Below are positions 34,666-43,606 of a stretch of 64,000 nt of DNA, in pieces; the first letter of the stretch is position 1, and every line of letters begins with the position of its first letter. The notes beneath the pieces were generated by a model. It made no database searches. It was not told the origin of the DNA and saw only the letters and a list, made by a program, of their open reading frames with translations. The position numbers and the translations under genes were made by a program. Source of the DNA: Gp13-AA77 sp035946735 (GTDB lineage Bacteria > Acidobacteriota > Terriglobia > UBA7540); contig DASYYZ010000025.1 of assembly GCA_035946735.1 (NCBI GenBank), positions 3,484-67,483 on the forward strand, written 5' to 3'.

Positions 34666-34823
34666 CGTATCATTGCGCGCTGTGTGGCAAGCACACATCC
34701 CACAACGCCTACTACTGCTCCACGCACGATTGGCACCTGTGCTGGGACTGTGTTCACAAGGCCGCGCTCACCAACGAGCTGACCTGTCCAAATTGCGGCA
34801 AGAAGGTCAGGCGGGTGGATTGA
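34662..34823 (+). CDS. 53-aa zinc-finger protein
   Basis: The GTG at 34662 overlaps the stop of the preceding gene by 4 nt and has GGGGAG upstream. The product reads YHCALCGKHTSHNAYYCSTH, DWHLCWDCVHKA and LTCPNCGKKVRRV. It has CxxC, H/C, CxxC and CxxC sets, enough for two zinc sites of a treble-clef/ribbon type. No family name is certain. Its coupling to the upstream membrane/zinc-ribbon gene indicates joint function. Confidence 0.65.
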   Translation: MTYHCALCGKHTSHNAYYCSTHDWHLCWDCVHKAALTNELTCPNCGKKVRRVD

Positions 34824-34899
34824 GCTGCGCATTCTCCGTGCTCAAGAGGGGGGAGCCACATGCGGAAAAACGTTGGACTGCGGACATCACATCAGCCCC

Positions 34900-35601
34900 T
34901 CACGCTAATTCTGGGCTGGGTAACAGCGGCCAGCTCTGTGCTGATTTCGTGCGGAGGCGGAGCACCTCCGCGAGCTCGCCTTCCTGCACCCATCGTCGAC
35001 GCGGCTCTTCGTGGTAGCGCTTGATGCCGTGCGCCGGATTCGAGAAGTCCTTGCCGACGTATTCCCAGCGGGCGCACAAGTGGAACATGGTGTGAAGAAG
35101 CGCCAGGACCCGGTTCGCCTGGACGGGTGTGGACGCCAGGTCGTGACGCACCGAGGCTTCGATATCGGAACGGGTGATTGCATCCACGGCAAGCTTGCCG
35201 AAGCGCGGGAGGATATAGGCCTTCAGCATTCGCCTGTCGTCGCGGACGCTGATGGGCCGCTTCTCGGGCTCGGCGTGGCGCCGTAGATATTCCTCCGAGA
35301 ATTCATCCAGGGTAGGAACCGAGCGCGCCCGGGCCCGCTCCGCCAGGGGATCCCGGCCCTCGCGGATCCCGGCGCGGAGCTGGAGCGCTTCCTGGCGCGC
35401 GACCAGCGCGGAGATCTCGGGATAGCGCCCGATCGTGAAGCGCCGCTCCCGCCCGTGAACCCGGTAATTCAGAACGAAAGAGACGGCGCCCGCAGACGTG
35501 ATGCGCACGCCGAAGCCGCGGACCTGAGTGTCGTAAATGATGTGCGTAGCGCCGGCCGGCTTCAGTCCCTTGACCATCTTGTCCGTGATCGTGCTACCCA
35601 T
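34900..35601 (-). pseudogene. Tyrosine integrase of the island, catalytic domain missing
   Basis: The 233-aa product starts MGSTITDKMVKGLKPAGATH with GGAGG upstream. It has the DUF4102/Arm-DNA-binding domain (YDTQVRGFGVRITSAGAVSF, RRFTIGRYPEISALVARQEA) and the SAM-like core-binding domain (TLDEFSEEYLRRHAEP, YILPRFGKLAVDAITRSDIE, NRVLALLHTMFHLCARWEYV). The sequence leaves the family after RRRWVQEGELAEVLRL, so the catalytic R...HxxR...H...Y domain, about 170 residues, is absent. The gene lies 165 bp inside the right att repeat, in the normal orientation. The island is therefore probably fixed unless another integrase acts on it. Confidence 0.8.
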
Positions 35602-35766
35602 GAAACGCCTCCGTGTCCGTGCCGTGTCCGTACGATCCGGCTCCTGACTGCTGCCCTTGTCCCTGAGTGTCATTCGGCTGTCAACGTATTTCTTTCAGGA
35701 AAGGCAGGTTACGGGGCAAGGGCTTGCGGCTGTGTCCGTTGCGAAACCGGCTTACAATGACTGGCA

Positions 35767-35804
35767 TCATGAGGTCGAGGGTTCGAACCCCTCCAGGTCC
35801 ACCA
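35767..35804 (+). repeat. attR: direct repeat copy 2 of the tRNA-Ala 3' end
   Basis: The 38 nt are identical to 28804-28841. To the left, ATGACTGGCA precedes the repeat as in the tRNA but with one G lost, so this copy is not a functional tRNA. Confidence 0.9.
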
Positions 35805-37050
35805 TTAACCAGCAGTGGCACAGAGAGATAGAATGATCAGGAGGCTACTATGTAGCCTAGCCATGATGCCAACTGTGCCAAAAGTCGCCGTCGAGGGCTA
35901 CAGCGCTAAAAGTCCGCTGCCAGGAATTGAGGAAATCGCTGCGGTCAGGGAAACCGGGGCAAGGCGGCGGCTGTGCGGGGGCCGCTGGAGAACCAGCTAC
36001 GTTATCGTCAGCTCATCCTCGTAACACGTTGAGTCAAAACTAGATAACGTGATAGCACGCCAGGCTCGTGTCATTCCACTGAGGGACCTCGGTCGCATGG
36101 GCGCTCGGGAAGCCAGTCAGAGTCCGTTGGGCACTCAGTGGGATCGGGGCCGTCTCGGCGTGGTTCGAAGCCCCGACCTCATGACTACAAATAATGTGAC
36201 CCGCCCGGGGCGCTGTGAGGTTGCCGTGGAGGTTCCCCGAGCCAGGCGGCTGGCGGCTTGATCGACCCAGGCGAAGCGGTGCAGCACGCCGCGGGAGCCG
36301 AGAATGAAAGGCTGTTTTCATTCCGCAGCGGAGGAGAGAACTCAACTCTGTAGAGTCGCCGCTGCCCGGCTGCGGCTGTGCTCTGAATAAGCAGCAAGCG
36401 GTTCCGCGTCAGTCACCACCTGTCAACTTGAGGATAACTTTGCCATAAGGAGGCATATCATTGCCACAAGTTCTTCGAATCGGATTCGGACGCTTAGGCC
36501 CGGACATCCTGGTGGCTCATCTCCAAAACGGAACTCCGCAGATTTCAGTGACTGCTCACTGGTCGGCTGCCTTACGGTCGAAGTCTGTCGAAGCGTTAGG
36601 AGGCGGCTGACCATCAGGAGAAAGCCAAGAGATCATCGGTAAGAAAATCTGCCGACCGCAAGTGAAACTGGGACCTGATCTAAATCACGCCAAAAGCAGC
36701 TCGATCTACGAGTCTAGGTTCACAGGGTTCGCAGCGGGGCGATCAACATTCCATCGATGAATTTGTCATCTGGTACTGTCCTAGGGCCTTACTTCTCCCG
36801 TTAACCGGACCGTCTTCACGCGCTATTGAATTCATCTCGAAAGTCGCCCAACTTGCGTAGGGACTACTAACGTGCAACGTGCCGCAGTGCGCCGGGTAGC
36901 GTCTGCGGAGACGTTGGCAGGCGGCTCCTTATTCTTGCAGTTTGTAATCGGAAGCAGGCAGCTTGTTTGACAGTTGGGAAGGAGTGGGTAGTTGGGAGCG
37001 ATCCCAGCCACCTGTCCCTACCAAAAACCTCGTCCACATTGAATCAATTG
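35805..37050. other. Long region without recognisable genes
   Basis: About 1.2 kb to the right of the island shows only short, motif-free frames on both strands. At 36162-36186 there is an inverted partial match to the tRNA-Ala 3' region (see findings). The rest looks like decayed DNA ahead of a transposase relic. Confidence 0.5.
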
Positions 37051-38103
37051 ATGATGGCCCGCGGCCGCTGCCAAGCTCTTGCTCCTATGTTCCCTCTGCT
37101 TGCTTCAGTCGTTGGCGTCCTGCGCTCCTCTTTCCGGACTCGGGCGGCCCTGCAATTGGAGACCGTCGCGCTCCGCCACCAGATCAATGTGCTGCGAAGA
37201 TCACAGCGCGGGCGTGTTCGCCTGGGTTCATTCGGATCGCTCCTTTGGACTTGGCTTCGGCGCCTTTGGCCAGGTTGGCGATCGGCTCTTGTCATCGTCA
37301 AACCAGAAACCGTGATCGCCTGGCATCGCCAGGGATTTCGAGTGTATTGGGCCTGGAAGAGCCGCGGGCGGCCGGGAAGACCCGGGTTAGCGAAGGAGGC
37401 TCATTCGCAAGATGAGTTTGGCCAATCCGCTTTGGGAGCACCGCGAATCCCATGGGGAACTCCTCAAATTGGGATCAGTCTGTCCCAGGCGACCGTCGCC
37501 AAGTACATGGTGGACACACCCAAGCTGCCGTCTCAGAGTTGGCGGGCTTTTCTCAACAACCATGCCTCACAATTGGCATCCAAGGATTTCTTCGTGTACC
37601 GACGGTGACCTCAGGCTGCTTTTCGTTTTCGTCGTGCTTGCTCATCACCGCCGGAGGGTAATTCACTTCAACGTCACTGCCCATCCCACTTCGGAATGGA
37701 CGGCGCGCCAAATCGCTCAAGGCTTCCTTTGGGACAGTGCTCCAGCATATCTCCTCCATGATCGCGATTCGACTTACGGCGGCACTTTCCGCCAGCGGGT
37801 AAAGGAGATGGGCATCCGAGAAGTCCTGAGCGCGCCAAGCTCACCCTGGCCGAGTCCCTACGTGGAGCGGCTGATTGGGTCCATTAGACGGGAGTGCTTG
37901 GACCACATCATGGTGTTAATGAAGCCTCGCTGCGGCGGATCTTGAAGTCGTTTCTCCGGTATTACGGGCGTTCGCGTACTCATCTTGCGTTTGCCAAAGA
38001 CGCCCCGAAGGAACGTGCCGTTCAGCCACCGGAAATGGGTGCGGTAATCGAGCTGGCGGAGGTCGGCGGACTGCACGATCGCTACGAACGGCGAGCAGCC
38101 TGA
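37051..38103 (+). pseudogene. Integrase-core (rve) transposase, frameshifted
   Basis: Three frames carry consecutive parts of one transposase: LQLETVALRHQINVLRRSQR, LVIVKPETVIAWHRQGFRVY and SQATVAKYMV in the first; VVLAHHRRRVIHFNVTAHPT, YLLHDRDSTYGGTFRQRVKE and PSPYVERLIGSIRRECLDHI in the second; and VNEASLRRILKSFLRYYGRS, QPPEMGAVIELAEVGGLHDR in the third. The D of HDRD and the E of VERLIG are DDE-type catalytic residues. Internal segments near 37400-37500 are also out of frame. The element is dead. Confidence 0.8.
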
Positions 38104-38650
38104 GAAGGCTTTGCCGTTTTCTCCGCGTCCCCACTTCAAGGCTCCCCGACGGCGGCTCGGCCATCCTTGGTTTTCCTCTCGGTCAACTCACAAGACGCCG
38201 GCCAGCCGACCTCAGTTGTGCCCGAGGGTCAGTCGTGCCCGCCGGATCGAGTTTCTGGTATGGACAGCATCATTTTCGGGTTAACAGGGCCCCGTCACTC
38301 GGTCATCAAAAAACTTTCTTGACAAGAATGGCTATGTTTGATTTAGTTTTGCACGCTAGTTACAAACTCTACAAGCAGGAAGTCGACCATGCGAGGCGGC
38401 GGGCGCCTAAGTCGAGGGGTCCGGGGCCACTTACCCATTCGTTTATTGTGGCAAAGGCCGGACCAGCACCGCGTAGGGTCCGAAAATCAAAACCAGCGGT
38501 CTTTCGTGGCGTTGGAATGTCAGTTTTTCGGGGGGGCCAGCTTGCTTCACAGCGTCTGACTGTTCACGGCCACTCGCTTGCGATCTTTAGGGCGATGGCG
38601 TCACGGCGCGGAACCGTCCGCCAAAATCACCGGACATACTCGCTGCGCTT

Positions 38651-39025
38651 TCAAGCAGCCTGACGATAATAGAAGTTCGCCATTCCGCCCAGCCTCTGGC
38701 GGCGCTGGATCGCTGCTGCGGTATCTACGCAGGACTCTTCCCTCATGATTAGGCGATTGCCTAGACCTTGGTGGTTCCGCTCGCGATGATAATGCACTAC
38801 AAATTCGTGGATGGCCTGCCGCAATGAGCCTTCTCCGACTAGGATCATCCTCTCCAGACAGCACTCCGTGATCGTTCTGACAAAGCGCTCTGCGCGGGCA
38901 TTCAAATTCGGCGGGCGTGCCGGCAGTTTCACGGATTCGTTCCCACTTGCCTGAATGGTTTTCAGAAACTCTGCAGTAAAGAGCGGGTCGCGATCGTGGA
39001 TCAAGTATCGCTTCCCGATCAGGAA
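38651..39025 (-). pseudogene. Integrase-core transposase, C-terminal fragment
   Basis: The minus strand reads LIGKRYLIHDRDPLFTAEFL, VKLPARPPNLNARAERFVRT, ERMILVGEGSLRQAIHEFVV and NHQGLGNRLI, ending QRRQRLGGMANFYYRQAA at the stop. This is the second half of an rve-type transposase related to, but distinct from, the copy just upstream and on the opposite strand. The N-terminal half, with the HTH and the first Asp, is missing. Confidence 0.75.
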
Positions 39026-39144
39026 GCCTTCCCCGCTCTTTAACCCGTTCTGTCTTCAAAGAGATCGAATATTTGGACCTTACGAGGTCGATGCTTACTG
39101 ATCGGCGAGACTTCGCAGCGTGATCGTGCCGGCAGGCCTTGTGC

Positions 39145-39178
39145 TTGACTTATCATCCGGTGTTATGATCACCATATC
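39145..39178 (+). promoter_or_regulatory. Operator-like motif before the nitrilase-like gene
   Basis: GTGTTATGATCACCATATC (39160-39178) shares TGTT, ATCACCATA and a following C, in register, with the conserved motif at 49915 and 53144. TTGACT (39145-39150) lies just upstream and could be a -35. The motif would overlap the promoter, as a repressor site does. The assignment is by comparison inside this window only. Confidence 0.4.
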
Positions 39179-39345
39179 TCTTGAATTGCGCCGGGCGAGG
39201 GCGCAGGCCAGGTCGACCGTGCTAGTCACAATGCTCAATTGTAGGCCGTTCGCGACACGACGAATGCCGCCGACCCAAGCTCCGGCGGTACCAGCTTTTG
39301 GCCGTAAACATTGAACGTGGAGAAAACAACACAGGAGTTTCATCG

Positions 39346-40812
39346 ATGACGAAGCTAAGTCGCCGACGATTTCTGAATCTGGGTCTACCGGCCACGCTGG
39401 GTCTAGGGAATTCGCGGATTCACTGGGGATTAGTCGATTGGCCCAGCGCCTTGGGAGGTACCGGGCGTGTGATGGCCTCGACCGCAGATGCCGCACCTTC
39501 CAAAAATTTGATCGCCAATGGCGATTTCGGTGCGCGGTCGCCCGGCTCGTTGCCGGACAACTGGTCGGTGGTTTCCGGAAACCCGGCGCTCAGGCCGCGA
39601 TTCAACCTTGTGTCTGTACAAAACGGTGAGAACCAATTAATGGCGCAGGGCAATGGCCGCGAGCAGTGTTATGGTTACGTTCGGCACGCGGTCCGGCTTA
39701 CGGCCGGCAAGAGCTATCGGATGCGGGTCCGATTTCGTTCCTTGGGATTGAACGACATAAATCGCAATCTCGTCCACGGCGTTTTTACCAGCGACACCAA
39801 GTTCAACAACGGGATATTTTCGTACCAGAAGGACGGAGACTGGGTTGTCGGCCAGGCAGATTTTGCTGGCCCGTCGGAAGACCAGGAGAGTGAGGTTCGC
39901 CTCTATTTTCGTTATAGCGCGAGGGGCAAGGTTTGGTGGAATCACGTTTCACTTGAAGAGGAACAACCGTTGGCGCCGCGCCCCGTTACCGTGGCATTGA
40001 GTTGGGGCGGAGGCGACCTGAAGTGGTGGGAGCGATGGCTGGACGCGGCCGGTACGAGGGGAGCTGATATTGCTGTGATGCCCGAATTGTTCAATGGCAT
40101 CGTCGACCCAATGAAAGCTGAACGAGACGACGGCCCTTCGCGGCGTTTGATGGCGGCTAAGGCCCACCAGTGGAAAATGTACGTGAGTGGCTCAAGCTAC
40201 GTCTGGAGAGGGGACTTGGTCTTCAACACCGCTCCTTTGTTTGATCGGCAGGGACGCCTCGTCGGAGTATACGACAAGAATATGGTCTATGAACCTGAGC
40301 TCGATCTGGGCGCAACACCGGGGCGCGGGTTTCCGGTATTTCAGACGGACGTCGGCACAATTGGAATCATGATCTGTTATGACAGCTGGTTCCCCCAGAC
40401 GGCGCAATTGCTTGCCCTCAAGGGAGCGGAACTGATTCTGTTTCCCAATGCGGGTTATTACCTTGACCTCATGCATGCCCGCTCTGCCGACAACGGCGTA
40501 TTCATCGCGGCCAGCAGCCTGAATAATGCGGCCGGTGTCTGGGACTGTTCCGGACGGCAAGCAGGTGACGACAGGCCTGACCCCAGTTGCGGTGGGTCTG
40601 CCGGCGTTCTGCGCTTTGAGAAGGACGAAGACGCACGGCTTGTGGTAGCGACCCTGGATTTGGCCAAGAAAGTGTCACCGGCCAATTGGGGAGGACCCAT
40701 GCGCTCAGCTCCCGGAGGCCGCCGCTGCCGCGAAACCTGCGTGGCTCCGCTCGAGGATGAGATTGAGCTGGAGGCAAAGCGCTGGTGGACTGACCATTCA
40801 CGAAATGCATAG
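39346..40812 (+). CDS. Tat-exported nitrilase-superfamily (carbon-nitrogen) hydrolase with N-terminal beta-sandwich domain
   Basis: The 488-aa protein starts MTKLSRRRFLNLG, a twin-arginine signal. Residues about 55-205 form a carbohydrate-binding-module-like sandwich (NLIANGDFGARSPGSLPDNW, VRLTAGKSYRMRVRFRS). From 213 it is a nitrilase fold with the catalytic triad E247 (AVMPELFNG), K311 (VYDKNMVYEPE) and C344 (IMICYDSWFPQ). Such enzymes hydrolyse amides or nitriles, or transfer acyl groups. A periplasmic location and the attached sandwich suggest a glycan-linked or amino-sugar-linked substrate (inference). AGGAG lies 9 nt before the start. It is the leftmost gene of the catabolic locus. Confidence 0.8.
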   Translation: MTKLSRRRFLNLGLPATLGLGNSRIHWGLVDWPSALGGTGRVMASTADAAPSKNLIANGDFGARSPGSLPDNWSVVSGNPALRPRFNLVSVQNGENQLMAQGNGREQCYGYVRHAVRLTAGKSYRMRVRFRSLGLNDINRNLVHGVFTSDTKFNNGIFSYQKDGDWVVGQADFAGPSEDQESEVRLYFRYSARGKVWWNHVSLEEEQPLAPRPVTVALSWGGGDLKWWERWLDAAGTRGADIAVMPELFNGIVDPMKAERDDGPSRRLMAAKAHQWKMYVSGSSYVWRGDLVFNTAPLFDRQGRLVGVYDKNMVYEPELDLGATPGRGFPVFQTDVGTIGIMICYDSWFPQTAQLLALKGAELILFPNAGYYLDLMHARSADNGVFIAASSLNNAAGVWDCSGRQAGDDRPDPSCGGSAGVLRFEKDEDARLVVATLDLAKKVSPANWGGPMRSAPGGRRCRETCVAPLEDEIELEAKRWWTDHSRNA

Positions 40813-40962
40813 CCACCCTACAGGTACCAACCGCGATAGTACTTTTCAGGACGCACCGTTCGACGCTCTTACGCCGACCCTGCTGGAATCTTGAGCCATG
40901 ATTCCGGCATCTCTCTCGATCGAACGGACGAAAGCGGATCTACAAGAGTAAATTCGGCGACT

Positions 40963-43269
40963 TCAGACAAGCACCAAGTGGACGATCTCAGCGACGTGAA
41001 CCGACGGGATGGTTCCTACCGCATAGCCGTCCCGTTGCTCGAATGAGATTGTGCGGCCTGCGCGTATCAACCTCATCTCCTTCGGCTTGCGCCCGCCGGG
41101 AACGTGGATGGCCACCTCGACGTTGGTCATGGGGATATATGATTGCCTCATCCGGCCGGCGTCGGCATCCTTAAACCCGACGTTCGCCAGCACCCACAGT
41201 GCAAGGTCCCCGTTCCCAGCGCGCCGCAGGACGCCATAAACTCCCTGCGGAGCCGTCAACTTGTACGGCTGCGGCAAGCCCCGTCCCAGGTAATTCAGTA
41301 CGGACCGCATGAGACGGGCCGTGGATGGTACCCGATCGTAAAGATAGTTCGCTTCCAGGCTTCCACTGATGTAAATTGAACGACCGTGCCCGCAAACATT
41401 GGCGACGATAGCTGGGCCGCGGACTTCCTGTGTTCCCAGATTCCAGCATTCCGCAATGACGTTTGCTCCGCTCCTGGCTTTCACTGGCACCAAGCGTCCG
41501 TCCCCTTCTACTACGGACGTGGGTCTGTATTCGGCGAGTGCCGGGTGACTTTCGATTATGCGGTAGTAGCATTCCGGCTGACTCTCCAACGGCTCACCGT
41601 TCATTTCCACGCCCAAGATTTCCTTCAACGCGCCCCCGTCCTCACGAAGCTCGCCACGCTCGTCGTACAGCCCAGCGTCGTAGGTTGCGAGCAGCCCTCC
41701 GCCGCCCTTGACCCAGACGGTGAGGTTTTGCGCGTCTCGGTCCGAAATGCCGGAAGCTCCGCAGAGCGCGATCACCGTCTGTTGCCGCAGCCATTCCGGA
41801 GTCATTTCAGTGCTGGGATTCACGTCAAAGCTGATCCTCGCGTCAAGCAGAAGGAGTCCCATCCCCTCGCTCATCATGGGCCAGTTCCAACTGTGCCTGT
41901 TGGTCCGCCACAGTTGTAAGGATTCCCAAGTGGGCACAATCGTCAGGTACGGCACCGGCACGCTGCCTCGATGGACGTTCTCCACCTTCCGCATCACCTC
42001 AAATACTTCCTTAACCGGCTTTGCACTTCCGCTTCCCACATTGAAATAGAGCCGGTTTGCCGTGGCGTAAAGCGGTGTATTCCCGCATGCCAAGTTGGCG
42101 AATCCTTCCATGAGAATCTCATCCCCGTCTTCCAGATTGGTGTTATGCACCACCCACGGGTCTTCGTGGGGCGGTTCCGCAAACCAGGATGTCGCGTAGC
42201 TGCCCAGATACATCTGTGCCACTTTGTGATAGGGACGAACCATGGACGCGCCCTTCATTCCGGCCATCAGGCGGTCGTAAACCTCCCGGCTTGCTTCCAC
42301 CATGAAGCCATCCGGAACGCGGTATTGGAACCTAAGCGAAGTCCCCACCCAGGTGGCGCCGTTGTGGCACAGCATGAATTTCCCGGCGCCGTGGATAATT
42401 TTGCGAAAATCGAAGAGGTCCTCCAAGGTCAATTGGTTCGCCCAAGAGTACCATGCAACCAATGTTTTCAGATCCACATTGGCGGGAATGTTCCCCCAAT
42501 CAAAGGGCAGCGCGTCAGGGGTGGCGAGTACCGCCAGCCGGTCCAAGTCCAGGCCGCTGAAATTTTGGAAATTCCTCCGGCAGGAGTCACAAAAGCAGAC
42601 CCCCGTGTAGCCGAAAGCGCTAGGCGAGTCGAAATATACCCCGTCGATGTCGTACTCGCACAGTTCCCTGACAGCCCGGCGGATGGCGGACCGGTATGCG
42701 TCTCCAGTTGTACAGAGTCTCTGCAGGGGTGGCAGCCAACCGATGTGCCAATAAAGCCCGTACGGCTTCCCGGCCGGGTCGCGCAACAGCCAATCAGCGT
42801 ACTCAGGATGTTCCTTAATGTATTCGGGACCCAACATGATGGGCGCTCCGTAGCCCATGTAGCAATAGACATGTAGTCGGTTCGCACGGCATTCCCGGGA
42901 CATCTCATCAATTAAGTCCCTTCCACCCAGCTCGGGGTCAACGGGAAACGCTTTGCTCGGATAGTATGCACGGTAGCCGACGGGCTGAAACCGCAGTAGG
43001 TCCCCTCCTACCTCCTTCACCAGTTTGACCAAGCGTTGAGCGTCAAACTGAGTCACGTGAGGATAGATCGGAGGCGAGTATCCATCAAAATAGACCGTTC
43101 GCGCGTAGTGCAACCAATCCGGCAATTCGTAATGGTCGGAAGGAGGCACCGCCTTGTCTGCAGTGTTCTGCTGCGTCATCCCTGGGCTTAATGCCCGCAG
43201 CTCATGGGGTATTCCAGCCAGCACGCCAAGCCGTGTGAGCGCATCTGCCAGGAAGATCCTGCGGTCCAT
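40963..43269 (-). CDS. Putative glycosidase with GHL6-like barrel and beta-galactosidase trimerisation-like domain
   Basis: The 768-aa protein has a Tat-like start (MDRRIFLADALTRLG). Residues about 50-430 form a TIM-barrel of the 'hypothetical glycosyl hydrolase 6'/alpha-amylase-like kind (YARTVYFDGYSP, CRANRLHVYCYMGYGAPIML, EHPEYADWLLRDPAGKPYGL, CEYDIDGVYFDSPSAFGYTG, CFCDSCRRNFQNFSGLDLDR). Residues about 450-680 resemble the beta-galactosidase trimerisation/glutamine-amidotransferase-like fold (YLTIVPTWESLQLWRTN, VKGGGGLLATYDAGLYDERG, YISGSLEANYLYD). The C-terminus is a small beta domain. D in FDSPSA is a candidate catalytic residue. The substrate is unknown. GGAGG precedes the start. It is divergent from the enolase-superfamily gene. 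Confidence 0.7.
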   Translation of the reverse strand: MDRRIFLADALTRLGVLAGIPHELRALSPGMTQQNTADKAVPPSDHYELPDWLHYARTVYFDGYSPPIYPHVTQFDAQRLVKLVKEVGGDLLRFQPVGYRAYYPSKAFPVDPELGGRDLIDEMSRECRANRLHVYCYMGYGAPIMLGPEYIKEHPEYADWLLRDPAGKPYGLYWHIGWLPPLQRLCTTGDAYRSAIRRAVRELCEYDIDGVYFDSPSAFGYTGVCFCDSCRRNFQNFSGLDLDRLAVLATPDALPFDWGNIPANVDLKTLVAWYSWANQLTLEDLFDFRKIIHGAGKFMLCHNGATWVGTSLRFQYRVPDGFMVEASREVYDRLMAGMKGASMVRPYHKVAQMYLGSYATSWFAEPPHEDPWVVHNTNLEDGDEILMEGFANLACGNTPLYATANRLYFNVGSGSAKPVKEVFEVMRKVENVHRGSVPVPYLTIVPTWESLQLWRTNRHSWNWPMMSEGMGLLLLDARISFDVNPSTEMTPEWLRQQTVIALCGASGISDRDAQNLTVWVKGGGGLLATYDAGLYDERGELREDGGALKEILGVEMNGEPLESQPECYYRIIESHPALAEYRPTSVVEGDGRLVPVKARSGANVIAECWNLGTQEVRGPAIVANVCGHGRSIYISGSLEANYLYDRVPSTARLMRSVLNYLGRGLPQPYKLTAPQGVYGVLRRAGNGDLALWVLANVGFKDADAGRMRQSYIPMTNVEVAIHVPGGRKPKEMRLIRAGRTISFEQRDGYAVGTIPSVHVAEIVHLVLV

Positions 43270-43353
43270 CCTTTTACCTCCGCCAATTGCTGTAAGACTC
43301 TATACGATACCGTTCTTCGTGCCAGCCCGATCCGACGCCGGCCCGACTTTTGC

Positions 43354-43437
43354 TTGACACATTCTACACGCCGCTGTTACTGTGATCCACTGATATGAAC
43401 AGATGATGACTCTCTGAGTGGTCTGACATGGTCATAA
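43354..43437 (+). promoter_or_regulatory. Divergent control region with operator-like motif
   Basis: TTGACA (43354-43359) is followed after 16 bp by GTTACT, a possible weak -10. TGATATGAACAG (43389-43400) is the exact complement of the first 12 nt of the motif at 49915 and 53144 (CTGTTCATATCA). Downstream, TGGTCTGACATGGTCATA (43418-43435) has the TGGT...ATGGTCAT character of FadR-type sites. The region lies between the divergent glycosidase-like and enolase-superfamily genes. Confidence 0.45.
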
Positions 43438-43606
43438 ACTCCGTGCGCAAGCCCTGGGATTGAGGAGGGAGAAACGAGTCCGCAGCTCATCGTTCGGGCG
43501 CCGGTGGTCTGTGGACAAGAATATCCTCTGCGTGAGCACCGGTGCTCAATCGGATGCATTGAGCAGGCTGGCGACTGTACCCATTAAGAAGCGATCGGAG
43601 GGCATA

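Larger units (their letters stand above)
28804..35804. mobile_element. Integrated genomic island in tRNA-Ala(GGC)
   Basis: The element of about 7.0 kb is bounded by exact 38-bp direct repeats of the tRNA-Ala 3' end and has a tyrosine integrase gene just inside the right repeat. It carries, from the left, a candidate small RNA unit, three sets of short repeats, a hypothetical small protein, a small HTH protein, an HTH-TolB protein, a secreted protein, a DUF4282 membrane protein, two zinc-ribbon proteins and the integrase. The integrase lacks its catalytic domain, so the island is probably no longer mobile on its own. Confidence 0.85.

Noticed and set aside
35757..35804. A second tRNA-Ala gene
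   Set aside because: The left half of the tRNA is absent and one base of the anticodon arm is deleted; it is an attachment-site repeat.
36423..36614. A small gene to the right of the island
   Set aside because: Neither strand shows recognisable motifs, a start site or conservation cues, and the surrounding kilobase looks decayed.
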